Assembly (NCBI GenBank): GCA_002373375.1
Contig: DFLE01000051.1
Location: forward strand, 30,291-94,290
Source: Prevotellaceae bacterium UBA3627
GTDB lineage: Bacteria; Bacteroidota; Bacteroidia; Bacteroidales; Bacteroidaceae
Direction of reading: 5' to 3'
DNA: 64,000 nt
The translations under genes were made by a program, and so were the position numbers. Of the stretch, positions 41,680 through 51,481 are shown in pieces (position 1 is the first letter of the stretch; each line of letters opens with the position of its first letter). Below the pieces are notes generated by a model. The model was given only the letters and a program-made list of their open reading frames with translations. It ran no database searches and was not told the DNA's origin.

Positions 41680-43728
41680 TTATAGTTTCTTTTTCAATAT
41701 AAGTACGTTTTGTCCGTCGGGGGTGCGCTCATAGTTCACGTCATCCATCAGTTGCTGGTACAGATATATGCCCAACCCGCCTATCTGACCGCTGCTTACC
41801 ATCTGTTCCGGGTCAATCGGCGGCTGGGCAAGCGGATTGAACTCCTCCCCGCTATCGCTGATTGTAATTGTGAAATAGTCCCCGTCATCATCCGTTGTCG
41901 TGTTGAATGTCACATCTATTTTTCCAGCCACCCCCTTCGGGTAGGCGTAGTGGATGACATTTGACAAAGCCTCCTCAGTCGCCAGCACTATCCTCTCCGA
42001 CTGTCTGCGGCTGAGTTTCATACAGCCGCAGTATTCGCGCAGCAAGCCCTTTACGCGTCTGAACTCCTCCACGTCATTTCTTATCACGAGACTCACGGGC
42101 TGTGATGGTGTATCGTTCTCTATGCACACCAGCGTGATGTCGTCACGCTGCTCTGAACCGCCGAAGAACTGCTGTGTGGCATCCATGATATGCGTCACCA
42201 CAGACTCCGCTCCGAGACTGGAATATTCCCGTGTAATGGAGAGTAGATGCTCAATGCCCATGAATTTCTTTTCATTGTTGCGAGCCTCTGTCACACCGTC
42301 GGTATATAGCACAAGGCGACTTCCCTCAGGAAACAGTTCTCCATACTGCCTGTAAGTATATCCGGCATCATATCCGATGGGTATGTCAGGGTCGGTCTTC
42401 ATCAGACTGTCATTGAATATCGGAGGGTTATGTCCTGCGTTGCAGTAGGTAAGAAGTCCGTGACTCTTGTCAATCTTGCCGACAAAGGCTGTCACAAACA
42501 TCATGCTGCTGTTATTCTCCGACAATATGCGGTTTATCTCGCAAGTTATCTCCACCGGCGTGGAGAAATGGCGCACCGCCATGCGAAACAGATTGACTGT
42601 GGCAGCCATCATCATGGCAGCCGGTATGCCTTTGCCGCTCACGTCGCCTATGATGAAATATATGTCCTGACCGTTCTGATAGAAATCATACAAGTCGCCC
42701 CCGACCTCTTTCATAGGCTTCAGGGTGGCACAAAGCCCTTGAGGGAAGTCACGCTTCAGCATGTGCATCTGTATGCCGTGGGCTATCTGCATCTCATGCT
42801 CTGTCATCTCCTGCTCCTTGCGCGCGTTCCTGAGCCTTGTGTGATACACTATGGTGCGCTGCACGATGAATCCAAGCAGCAGCATACCTGTGAACAACAG
42901 TCCGAAGGTGATGATGTTCATCATGGCGGTATTGCCGTATATCATGTCCTCAGGACAAGACAGCACCAGCACCATGTCATAGTTGGCGATTTCCTTTTGG
43001 TCGGTGAAGAAATCTGCGTCAGACGGATTATCCTCCGAGGATGCTGCCAGCACATTGCCGTCTTTATCCAGCAGCCGGCATACACTGCCAGGGTAAGGCT
43101 CCGCTTTTTTCAGCATCTGCCGCAGGCGGCTCAGTTCTACGTCAAGGCACAATACCGCCACCAGCTTGCCGTGGTAATAAACCGGCCGGCTCAGTGACAT
43201 GACGTATGAATTGTTTTGTGTATCGTCCACGTATGGCTGTCCCCATTTTCCACGGTGTATGTCCCGGCTCTGACCGTCTATATACCATGCCCTTGTGGTA
43301 TAGTCATATCCCTCGTAGTTGTCATCTGCCACACCCGTTACTATGCTGTCACCCTGCACCATGCTGTACGGCTCATACAACCTGCCCCGGTCTTTATAGT
43401 AATATGGCACAAAGCCTATCGCTACAGCCTTGATAAAGGGATTCTGCTTCACCACCTCTCGTGTTATGCCGAGCATCCGCTCAGGATTTGCCAGTTCGTC
43501 GCGTGTGGCATCATGCATATCGTCGAGCGAAGTCTCAGCCTCTGTAAGCAAGTTGAGTATGCGCTGCTCAACCATGTGCAGTTCACGGTTTACCAGTTTC
43601 CGGGCATTTTCATCATCGTTGGCAATGCTCATATAATACTGCACGCCGACAACTACGACTATCAGCATAGCCGCAGCCAACAGCAGGGGAATACTCTTGC
43701 CACGTATGTTATCAAGCAGTTTTTTCAT
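41680..43728 (-). CDS. Membrane sensor: Cache domain + SpoIIE/PP2C phosphatase + RsbW-like ATPase domain
   Basis: 682 residues. TM1 about 13-32; extracytoplasmic Cache sensor about 45-265 (YDYTTRAWYI, GKWGQPYVDD, VLCLDVELSRL); TM2 about 270-295; a short coiled coil; PP2C phosphatase about 340-535 with GGDLYDFY, IGDVSGKGIPAAMMMA and YTDGVTEARN; and a C-terminal HATPase_c_2 domain about 555-682 with ATEEALSNVIHYAYP (N box), ISDSGEEFNP and GGLGIYLYQQ. It would sense a small ligand outside and control the STAS protein by dephosphorylation, with the kinase-like domain as opposing activity or STAS-binding site. No sigma factor gene is next to it. Confidence 0.92.
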   Translation of the reverse strand: MKKLLDNIRGKSIPLLLAAAMLIVVVVGVQYYMSIANDDENARKLVNRELHMVEQRILNLLTEAETSLDDMHDATRDELANPERMLGITREVVKQNPFIKAVAIGFVPYYYKDRGRLYEPYSMVQGDSIVTGVADDNYEGYDYTTRAWYIDGQSRDIHRGKWGQPYVDDTQNNSYVMSLSRPVYYHGKLVAVLCLDVELSRLRQMLKKAEPYPGSVCRLLDKDGNVLAASSEDNPSDADFFTDQKEIANYDMVLVLSCPEDMIYGNTAMMNIITFGLLFTGMLLLGFIVQRTIVYHTRLRNARKEQEMTEHEMQIAHGIQMHMLKRDFPQGLCATLKPMKEVGGDLYDFYQNGQDIYFIIGDVSGKGIPAAMMMAATVNLFRMAVRHFSTPVEITCEINRILSENNSSMMFVTAFVGKIDKSHGLLTYCNAGHNPPIFNDSLMKTDPDIPIGYDAGYTYRQYGELFPEGSRLVLYTDGVTEARNNEKKFMGIEHLLSITREYSSLGAESVVTHIMDATQQFFGGSEQRDDITLVCIENDTPSQPVSLVIRNDVEEFRRVKGLLREYCGCMKLSRRQSERIVLATEEALSNVIHYAYPKGVAGKIDVTFNTTTDDDGDYFTITISDSGEEFNPLAQPPIDPEQMVSSGQIGGLGIYLYQQLMDDVNYERTPDGQNVLILKKKL

Positions 43729-43768
43729 GAATGCTATTTCTTCCGAGATTTATATTTTTCAGCAGCTA

Positions 43769-43896
43769 GGTAGTCAGAAGTTAAGTAGGCAGTAGTTAGG
43801 TAGTCAGTAGTTAAGACATTACGTTCTTTCTTTATAAGGTCGCGCCCCCATTTGTCTTAACTCCTTAACTTCTTAACTCCCTTTAACTCCTTAACT
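43769..43896. repeat. Family E repeat (ttaactcc units), reaching the NRPS stop codon
   Basis: Left side gtagttaagaca, right side tgtcttaactccttaacttc, with acgttctttctttataa between. The same middle is reversed at 54712-54734. The last unit overlaps the TAA of the NRPS. Confidence 0.75.
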
Positions 43897-46800
43897 CTCG
43901 CTAAAATATCCCAGACCGTCTATGGCGGTGAGGAAACGTTCTACGTAGTCTCCTGATGTAGGAGACCAGCGGAATCCCATCCTGTAAAGCACCTGCGTGG
44001 TGTAGTCGTTGACGGTCTTTATCAAGGCAGCTTTCTGGCCGTGCGCCATGTCCTGATAGGCTATGAGACTCTGCAGCTGCTGTGCCTTTGTAGGGTCAGA
44101 CTTTGCCTTTTCTAGTGCCAGCTCATACTCTTCTGCCTCAACCTGCCGTGGTGGTGTGCCTATCTGTTTCAGCTCACCGAGCACATCGCCGAAGTGTACG
44201 TAATGATTGTTGAACGGATGGAACAGACAGCAGTCTCGTGGTGTCACTGCGAGCGTGACGACAGCCTTGGCCACCTCATTGATGGGCGAGAACTCCATGG
44301 GTTGGTCGGTCATCTCGTATGGATAGCAGCCAAGAGTCTTAAAGACACGCACACGTCCCATGGCTGAGTTTGTCTGCGCGTTAATCTGGAACTCTCCGTC
44401 GGTAGAGCGCGGAGCGAGGTTGCCTACGCGCATCACCTTGCCGTCAAGACCGTGTATGGCTACTGCCTCAAGCACAGTTCGCTCTGCCACGAACTTTGAA
44501 TGGACGTAACGGTTCTCCATGTATTGTCCGAAATACAGTGTCTGTTCAGTCTGCACGGTGTCGGGTGACGGCTTGCCGTTTACTGATAGCCCGGCAGTGC
44601 TGTAAGTGGAGATATGAATGAGCCTTGCGCCTGTCTCTATGCAGAAGCGTACGCAGTTTACCACGCCCTTGATGTTTACGTCTTCTATATCTGTGCCGGC
44701 GGAGAAATGCTTTACCACAGCGGCGCAGTTGAACACGGCGTTTATGGAGGGAAGAGGGAAGAGGGATGAGGGCTTATTACCATTCAAACCTTCCTCCTTA
44801 TTCCTTTCGCCCTTATTCCAGAAGGGTTCCGTCACGTCTCCTGCCATTACGTGCAGGCGTGAGCCGAAGAGTTCCTTGAAGTTGTCGCCGAAGTAATAGA
44901 ACAGCAGACGTTTTAGTCGGCGCTCGCCGTCCATGCTGTCCTTGGCGCGTACAAGACAGTATATCACAGGCACATCGTCACGCCCTATCAGTTCCCGCAG
45001 TACGTGTATGCCTAAGTAGCCGGTGGCTCCCGTCAGTAGTGCATTACCTATGCTCTGCCGTTCGCCCTTGCGGAAATTGTCGAGGGTGTTACGCATCAGC
45101 AGCGTGTCAATAGGCTTGTAGTCATACTGCGCGTCGGCGTTTGGGGAGTTGGTCGTTTGGTCGTTTGGTCGTTTAGGACTTCCTCCCTCACAGGTAGTGT
45201 CAGGGTGGGGCTGTTCGGACAGCAGTGCCGCCAACTGGCGTGGTGTAGGATTGGCAAACACGTCGCCGTAGGCTATATGGCGGCCAGCCTTGTCTGCCTC
45301 GGTGATGATGCGGATTACCATCACCGACGTGCCTCCCAACTCAAAGAAATTGTCAGTGGCACTATACTGCTCTATACCTAATATATCTCCGAAGATTCCG
45401 CAAAACAGTGCTTCCTGATCGTTGACAGGTTTCACATACTCAGCATCTCCCTTTTTCAGTACTGGTGCGGGCAGAGCCCTTCGGTTTACCTTTTGGTTCT
45501 GGTTCAGTGGTATGCTGTCTATCTGCATCGTGGCTGCCGGCACCATGTATGGCGGTTTTTTGCTTGCTATGAAATTGTTAAGGGCTGCCACATCCACTTG
45601 CTCATCGCTTACCACGTACGCAGCAATATACTTTCCTCCATTATCATAGTCAAATGCCTGCACGGTGGCATCCTTTATACCTGGATACTCACGGATAACA
45701 GCCTCAACCTCCTTTAGTTCGATACGGAAGCCACGAATCTTGACCTGACCGTCACGACGACCTACGAACTGGATGTTTCCGTCGGGCAGATAGCGCACCA
45801 TATCGCCAGTGCGGTAGCAGCGGCCATATTGCGAATCGATAAACGCTGCCGCCGTATTCTCTGGTTGATTGAGGTAACCGCGTGCCACCTGTGGACCGCT
45901 GATCCACAATTCACCGACGGCACCGGCTGGCAGCCGGTTAAAGTCCTTGTCAACGATATACAGCCTGAGGTTATCAACAGGCTTGCCTATCGGAATGTCC
46001 TGATTATACTGTTTCAGCGGATATGTGGTGGTAAAGATAGTACATTCCGTAGGTCCGTAGCCGTTGTGCATCATGTATTGCACAGGCGGTTGCAATGCGG
46101 GTAATTTCTCGCCGCCCACCGAAAGGTGTTGCAGAGAGTGGTTATCCATATTGGCGGCAAACTGATAGCCTACCTGTGTCGTGATGAATGAGTGTGTTAT
46201 GCCCTCCTTATTGAAATATTCGTTAAGGTCAGGCAGGTTCATACGTATGTCGTCACCCACTATATAGACAGAGGCACCGCAAGTAAGGGCAGGATATACA
46301 TCCATCATGGAAGCATCAAAGCCATAGCTGGCATAGGCGGCTGCACGGCTGTCAGAGGTCATGTTGTAGTAACGCTGATACCAATGGCAGAATGCCACCA
46401 GGTTACGGTGCTCCAGCATCACGCCCTTAGGTACGCCGGTTGAACCAGACGTATAGAGTATGATGAAGAGAGAAGAGGGGTGAGGGGAAGAGGGTTTATT
46501 ACCATTTCCCCCATATAAACTCTCATCCTTCATCCAGAAGCCCTCATCCATAATGTCAGATATCTTCAGTACCTCGCCTTCATAGTCGCCCACCAGCGTC
46601 AGGAGTTTATCATCGGCTATCATCAGCGTTGCCCCGGTGTCCTTAAGCATAAAGTTCAATCGTTCCTCAGGATACGAAGGGTCGAGTGGCTGATAGGCAT
46701 CCCCTGCCTTCAACACGCCCATGGAGGCTATCACCATCCACTCAGAACGTGGTACAAGGATAGGAATGACGTTTTCGTTCAGGAGAGAGGACCTCACAGA

Positions 46801-49800
46801 GGTATGCCTGTTTATATATGCTGCAATACAGTCGCTTATCTCGTCCACCTCCTTATAGGTGTAGCGTCTGTCATGATAGACTACGGCGATATTATCAGGG
46901 TGCAGTTCCGCCTGTTTGCGAAACAGCGAGACGATAGTCTGTGTGTCGTCATAAGCCACTTCGGTAGCATTGAATGAGTCAAGCAAGCGTTCGCCGTCGC
47001 CATTAAGCAGCGACACTTGCAGCAGCTTACATTCCGGAGTCTGTATGAAAGCATTGACTGCCGTTACGACAGATGCCGCCATACTCTGCATGAGACCACG
47101 GCTGTAGCGTCCGTTGTCATATTCAATCGTGATTGACGGCTTACCTTCGTACTCTTGTATATAGAAAGCCAAGCGGAACTTAGGGGTTTTAAGTTCCATG
47201 TTCTCCAACTTCAGTTCCGTACCGCCAACGGTATAGCGGTTCAGCACACCTATCTGGTAGGCAAACATTATCTCCGCTGAGAGGTCATGGTCGGCGGCTA
47301 CCTGTGCAAACGGATAATTCTCATGTTGCAGCGTGGCTTCAAACTGCTCGCTGACGGTTCTCAGGAAATCCGTTACGCTCTGGCCACAAATCCTTACACT
47401 CAGCATCAATGTGTTGACAAACATACCCACTGTATCGGACAGGCGTACGTCAGAACGCCCATTGCTGATAGTGGTCAGCGTGACGCGCTCACAGTTTGCG
47501 AAGCGTGCCAGCGTATAGCAGACGGCAGCCAATGTCAGGTGGGCAGGCGTTATCTGATGCTCCCGACAGAACAGCTCTGCAGCGTGCAAGTCAAACGGAC
47601 AGCTGACTGTTTCCGTCTCACCTTGAGGCAAAGGATTTGTCAGGTCGGCAGGTACCTCCGTAACTTCCTCGCATTCATCCAGCTGCTGTCTGAAGAATTC
47701 TTTTGCTGCTGTGTATTCCGCACCTTCTTCTGCCTTTCCCTGCCCTGCAACGTACTGTGCATAACTATATCTCTCAGCTTCGACAGCGTGTCCTTCCAAC
47801 GCCTGGCATAGTTGCCTCAGCATTATGTCAACGGAGGCACCATCAGCCACCAGGTGATGAACGTCCATAAGCAGATATACTCCCTGCTCAGTCTCCACAA
47901 CCTCCATTCTGCAGAGCGGTCCTTTGCTGAGATTGAACGGTTTCACAAATTCGTGCTTGTAGGCATAAAGTTCATTCTCCTTCATACCTGTAACGGGCAC
48001 TTCTACTGTCAGTTCCGGGTGTACTGTCTGTACAACGTTGCCATCTTGTATGCCGAAACAAACCGTGAGCTGAGGATGAATCCTGACAAGTGTCTTTGCA
48101 GCCTCTGCCAGCCGGGCAGCGTCGGTATCCTTTGGAAAGGCTGCCTTTACTGGTATGTTGTATATGGTGGACTGCGGTTGCTTTATGCACTCAACATAAA
48201 CACCAGCCTGCGCATAACTCAAAGGGAACGTAGAGAGCTTAAGCCCATCGTTCTCATCATCGTTCTCATCACTCACATTCTTTCTTAAAAGCGTCGTGAG
48301 TATTTCGTTCTCTATACTCTGCACCGTGCCAGTCTTTACGAGAGCCTTGGCGTTAAGCGTTACACCGAAGCGTTTGTTCACCTGCACGGCGAGTTTTATC
48401 GCCATTATGCTTGTCAGTCCGGCATAGCCGAGGATGGTTGTGACATCAAAATCATCATTATGGATAATATCTGTCACCATCTGCTTCAGTTCCTCCTCCA
48501 GGATGTTCAGTGGTCTGTCACCGCTGCCTTTGCTCTTCCTTACCGGCAATGGCAGTTGTTTCTTGTCCACCTTCTGATTCTGGTTCAGTGGAATGCTGTC
48601 TATCTGCATTGTTACGGCCGGCACCATATACGGCGGTTTCTCCTCCATTATGAAGGCGTCAAGGGCTTCTGTGTCCACTTGTTCGTCAGCCACGATATAG
48701 GCTGCTATGTATTTTCCGCCTCCCTCCTGTTCAAAGGCCTGAACCGTCACGTCCCTGATGCCCGGATACTGGCGTATCACGCCCTCCACCTCTTTCAGTT
48801 CTATGCGGAAGCCGCGTATCTTTACCTGTCCGTCACGACGACCCACAAACTGCATGTTGCCGTCAGGAAGATAACGCACCACGTCGCCTGTGCGGTAGCA
48901 GCGCAGTCCTGACTGCAAATCGCGAACAGCAAACGGTGCACTGACAAACGCCTCCGCCGTCTTCTCCGGCTGGTTGAGGTAACCGCGCGCCACCTGCGGA
49001 CCATTGACCCACAGTTCACCCAATGCGCCGACTGGCTGACGATTTCCGTATCGGTCAACCACGAACAGATGCATATTTGGCACAGCCTTGCCTATGGGAA
49101 TGTCTTGCAGTTGTTCGCGCACCACGTAGGACGTAACGTAGCAGTTGCCCTCCGTGGGGCCGTAGCAGTTGACTAACTGGTATGTTGTAGGCGGGGTTAC
49201 ATCTGCAAGTTTCTCTCCGCCAGTGAGGAACACCTTCAGCGAATGGTTGTCTATATCATTGACAAACTGCCTTGCCACCTGTGTGGTCATAAAGGCGTGG
49301 GTAATGCTGTTTTCCTCAAAATATTCATTCAAAGCCATCAGGTCGAGGCGCATCTCCTCTGGAATAATATAGATGGTGGCTCCTCCCGTGAGCGGTGCCC
49401 AGAGTTCCATCATGATGGCATCGAAGCCGAAACTGGCGTATGCCCCTATGCGGCTGTCGGCATCAATGTGGTTGACATGACAGTGCATCCTGCAGAATGA
49501 CATCACGTTGCCGTGCTCCAGCATCACGCCCTTCGGCATTCCCGTAGTGCCTGAGGTGTAGAGAAGGACGAAGAGGGAGGAAGGAAGAGGAAGGTGGGAA
49601 GAGGGTTTGTTACCATATTCCCCATATAAACTCTCATCCTTCATCCAAAAGCCCTCATCCATTATGTCCGATGTACTTAGTACCTCGCCCTCATAGCCGC
49701 TCACTCTCGGCAGGAAGGAGTCATCTGCAATCAGCAGCCTTGCCCCAGCATCCTTCATCATGAACATAAGGCGTTCCTCTGGATATGTAGGGTCAAGCGG

Positions 49801-51402
49801 CAGATAGGCACACCCTGCTTTCAGCACACCGAGCGCAGCTATCACCATCCACTCAGAACGTGGCACAAGGATAGCGACTACATCTTCGCTTGGAAGAGAG
49901 GTGCTCGCAGGGTTGCCCTCCCCGGCAAAACGGTGGAGACGCGAAGCGGAAGGGGTGTCAAGGTCACCAGAGGACTGGGCGGGTCTGTTTATGTATGCCG
50001 CAAGTTTGTCTGACAGTTCGTCAACTTCCTTATAAGTATATTGTCTGTCCTTGAATATCACTGCCGGCTTATCAGGCTGCAGTGTAGCCAATTCCTTGAA
50101 AACGCTTACCACTGTCTGCGTCTTGTCAAAAGGCATTTCATTGTCGTTGAAGCTGTCAAGTCTCTCAATTTGCCTGTCGTTGGTTATGCAGATATCGTGG
50201 AGTCTCTCCTCACGCAGCATTCCGTTCACCACAGCCTCATAACAATCCGTAAACTCCTCTATGAGTCGTTCGGAGTATTCTTCGTCATACTCCACGCGAA
50301 CCCATATATGCCCGTCTCTCATATATGCTTTCATATAAAGGCGGTCTTCCTCCTTATCTGGCTTCAGCTGTATGGTTTGCATGGGGCTGCCCATAAGTTC
50401 CGCATCGCCAAACAACCCGCCATGCCACGCAAAAGTATTGTCGGGCATCAGATGCATGTCATTGACAACGTCGATAAACGAGTAAGCGCCATGCTCCATG
50501 CATCCCGTCATCAGTTCTTGCTGGCGCAGCAACAATTGCATCACCGTAGTGTCATCGTCAAAAAGACAGTACACGGGTACGGAGTGTACGAACATTCCCT
50601 GTGTCCTGCGAAGGCGCTTGTCCTGCCTGCCGCTGTGCACGGTGCGTGTGAATGAGGCTTGCACATTGTTGTATCGTGCCAGCAGGTAGGCATAGGCAGT
50701 GGTCATGAGAGTGCTTTTATATATGCCGTGGACACTGCAGAAGGACTCTACTGCGTGCAAGTCTGTGTCAAGCATCCTCTCTATACAGGCAATCTTACCC
50801 GTGCTTGGGATATCCGGCATCAGCGAAGTGTTTATCTCCCCTGCGTCAGAGAAGTTGTCGGCATACCACCGCTTATCCTTCTCGTATGCAGCAGAGGCAC
50901 GCAGATGCATCTCTTCCTCCACGGTATCGACAAGGGTCAGGGCCTCTGGTTCTAACGGTTTTCCGTTATAGGCGGCATCGATATCATGAAGCAGGATATT
51001 CATAGAGGTACCGTCATGAATGATGTGATGGAAGTTCAGTAGCAGATAGTAATGCTGTTCATCTTCCAACAGGAATACCTGAAACAACCTGCCACCGACA
51101 AGCTGGAATGGTTTTACAATATCAAGAGGGGCTCTGCCGTTCAGTGGTTCGATGCTGAGTGAGAGCGGTTCCGTCTCTATATGTTGCACAGGAATACCGT
51201 CGTCCCTCACCTCAATTACGGTAAAGAGGGTCGGGTGAGCCTTCAGGGCTGTCTCTACTGCACGACACATCCTGTCGGGGTTGAGCGTGTGGTCGAATTT
51301 ATATAAATACGGCAGGCTGTAGCAGTCGCCTCCCTTGTCCTGACACTCCAGATAGATGCCCATCTGCGCCTGTGTCAATGTATATTGCTGCTTGTCTTTC
51401 AT
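43891..51402 (-). CDS. Two-module non-ribosomal peptide synthetase with terminal reductase (C-A-T-C-A-T-R)
   Basis: 2503 residues from MKDKQQYTLTQAQMGIYLE (an ATG 17 codons earlier is less likely). Order: C1 (HHIIHDG, near 51010), A1 (LLYTSGTTGMPKGV; CYGPTEGN; GRRDGQVKIRGFRIE), T1 (LGYAGLTSIMA, lacking the normal G-G-x-S), C2 (HHLVADG, near 47840), A2 (ILYTSGSTGVPKGV; GYGPTECT), T2 (FFELGGTSVMV, near 45330), and a thioester reductase from about 45040 (LLTGATGYLGIHVL; tyrosine-lysine in YVHSKFVAER). It should join two amino acids and release a dipeptide aldehyde, as gut C-A-T-C-A-T-R enzymes do. A hand alignment of pocket residues gives D-A-M-A-L-G-C-C-Y (A1) and D-A-M-S-S-G-G-I-F (A2); I do not predict amino acids from them. 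Five in-frame repeat inserts are described separately. Confidence 0.95.
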   Translation of the reverse strand: MKDKQQYTLTQAQMGIYLECQDKGGDCYSLPYLYKFDHTLNPDRMCRAVETALKAHPTLFTVIEVRDDGIPVQHIETEPLSLSIEPLNGRAPLDIVKPFQLVGGRLFQVFLLEDEQHYYLLLNFHHIIHDGTSMNILLHDIDAAYNGKPLEPEALTLVDTVEEEMHLRASAAYEKDKRWYADNFSDAGEINTSLMPDIPSTGKIACIERMLDTDLHAVESFCSVHGIYKSTLMTTAYAYLLARYNNVQASFTRTVHSGRQDKRLRRTQGMFVHSVPVYCLFDDDTTVMQLLLRQQELMTGCMEHGAYSFIDVVNDMHLMPDNTFAWHGGLFGDAELMGSPMQTIQLKPDKEEDRLYMKAYMRDGHIWVRVEYDEEYSERLIEEFTDCYEAVVNGMLREERLHDICITNDRQIERLDSFNDNEMPFDKTQTVVSVFKELATLQPDKPAVIFKDRQYTYKEVDELSDKLAAYINRPAQSSGDLDTPSASRLHRFAGEGNPASTSLPSEDVVAILVPRSEWMVIAALGVLKAGCAYLPLDPTYPEERLMFMMKDAGARLLIADDSFLPRVSGYEGEVLSTSDIMDEGFWMKDESLYGEYGNKPSSHLPLPSSLFVLLYTSGTTGMPKGVMLEHGNVMSFCRMHCHVNHIDADSRIGAYASFGFDAIMMELWAPLTGGATIYIIPEEMRLDLMALNEYFEENSITHAFMTTQVARQFVNDIDNHSLKVFLTGGEKLADVTPPTTYQLVNCYGPTEGNCYVTSYVVREQLQDIPIGKAVPNMHLFVVDRYGNRQPVGALGELWVNGPQVARGYLNQPEKTAEAFVSAPFAVRDLQSGLRCYRTGDVVRYLPDGNMQFVGRRDGQVKIRGFRIELKEVEGVIRQYPGIRDVTVQAFEQEGGGKYIAAYIVADEQVDTEALDAFIMEEKPPYMVPAVTMQIDSIPLNQNQKVDKKQLPLPVRKSKGSGDRPLNILEEELKQMVTDIIHNDDFDVTTILGYAGLTSIMAIKLAVQVNKRFGVTLNAKALVKTGTVQSIENEILTTLLRKNVSDENDDENDGLKLSTFPLSYAQAGVYVECIKQPQSTIYNIPVKAAFPKDTDAARLAEAAKTLVRIHPQLTVCFGIQDGNVVQTVHPELTVEVPVTGMKENELYAYKHEFVKPFNLSKGPLCRMEVVETEQGVYLLMDVHHLVADGASVDIMLRQLCQALEGHAVEAERYSYAQYVAGQGKAEEGAEYTAAKEFFRQQLDECEEVTEVPADLTNPLPQGETETVSCPFDLHAAELFCREHQITPAHLTLAAVCYTLARFANCERVTLTTISNGRSDVRLSDTVGMFVNTLMLSVRICGQSVTDFLRTVSEQFEATLQHENYPFAQVAADHDLSAEIMFAYQIGVLNRYTVGGTELKLENMELKTPKFRLAFYIQEYEGKPSITIEYDNGRYSRGLMQSMAASVVTAVNAFIQTPECKLLQVSLLNGDGERLLDSFNATEVAYDDTQTIVSLFRKQAELHPDNIAVVYHDRRYTYKEVDEISDCIAAYINRHTSVRSSLLNENVIPILVPRSEWMVIASMGVLKAGDAYQPLDPSYPEERLNFMLKDTGATLMIADDKLLTLVGDYEGEVLKISDIMDEGFWMKDESLYGGNGNKPSSPHPSSLFIILYTSGSTGVPKGVMLEHRNLVAFCHWYQRYYNMTSDSRAAAYASYGFDASMMDVYPALTCGASVYIVGDDIRMNLPDLNEYFNKEGITHSFITTQVGYQFAANMDNHSLQHLSVGGEKLPALQPPVQYMMHNGYGPTECTIFTTTYPLKQYNQDIPIGKPVDNLRLYIVDKDFNRLPAGAVGELWISGPQVARGYLNQPENTAAAFIDSQYGRCYRTGDMVRYLPDGNIQFVGRRDGQVKIRGFRIELKEVEAVIREYPGIKDATVQAFDYDNGGKYIAAYVVSDEQVDVAALNNFIASKKPPYMVPAATMQIDSIPLNQNQKVNRRALPAPVLKKGDAEYVKPVNDQEALFCGIFGDILGIEQYSATDNFFELGGTSVMVIRIITEADKAGRHIAYGDVFANPTPRQLAALLSEQPHPDTTCEGGSPKRPNDQTTNSPNADAQYDYKPIDTLLMRNTLDNFRKGERQSIGNALLTGATGYLGIHVLRELIGRDDVPVIYCLVRAKDSMDGERRLKRLLFYYFGDNFKELFGSRLHVMAGDVTEPFWNKGERNKEEGLNGNKPSSLFPLPSINAVFNCAAVVKHFSAGTDIEDVNIKGVVNCVRFCIETGARLIHISTYSTAGLSVNGKPSPDTVQTEQTLYFGQYMENRYVHSKFVAERTVLEAVAIHGLDGKVMRVGNLAPRSTDGEFQINAQTNSAMGRVRVFKTLGCYPYEMTDQPMEFSPINEVAKAVVTLAVTPRDCCLFHPFNNHYVHFGDVLGELKQIGTPPRQVEAEEYELALEKAKSDPTKAQQLQSLIAYQDMAHGQKAALIKTVNDYTTQVLYRMGFRWSPTSGDYVERFLTAIDGLGYFSES
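44746..44822 (-). repeat. Family B insert in the NRPS reductase domain
   Basis: Encodes WNKGERNKEEGLNGNKPSSL and then FPLPS, between VTEPF and INAVFNCAA. The DNA (ggaataagggcgaaaggaat, then ggtttgaatggtaataagcc) matches the family B unit of 26.0 and 38.8 kb. Confidence 0.8.
45139..45212 (-). repeat. Family A insert in the T2-reductase linker of the NRPS
   Basis: Encodes PHPDTTCEGGSPKRPNDQTT and NSPN. The DNA, read with the gene, is ccccaccctgacactacctg, tgagggaggaagtcc, then aacgaccaaacgacc, matching 30551-30620. Confidence 0.8.
46465..46530 (-). repeat. Family B-like insert in A2, before the P-loop
   Basis: Encodes GGNGNKPSSPHPSSLF just ahead of IILYTSGSTG. The sister insert in A1 at 49570-49640 occupies the same place. 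Confidence 0.7.
49570..49640 (-). repeat. Family B-like insert in A1, before the P-loop
   Basis: Encodes GEYGNKPSSHLPLPSSLF before VLLYTSGTTG. GNKPSS equals the frame GNKPYS read from the family B repeats themselves. Confidence 0.7.
49893..49990 (-). repeat. Family A insert in A1 only
   Basis: Encodes NRPAQSSGDLDTPSASRLHR and FAGEGNPAST. The exporter tail at 30.4 kb reads NRPTPTLNGL, TPSASLLPRFAGERNP in the same frame. A2 has no such insert (AAYINRHTSVRSSLLNENV), so A1 is 22 residues longer here. Confidence 0.88.
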
Positions 51403-51481
51403 GTCCTCAGTATTTCCTGTTGGTTCCCAATCACTATGCCACGAGCGGAACAAATGGCTGCCATGTCATAGCAGGGGTATG

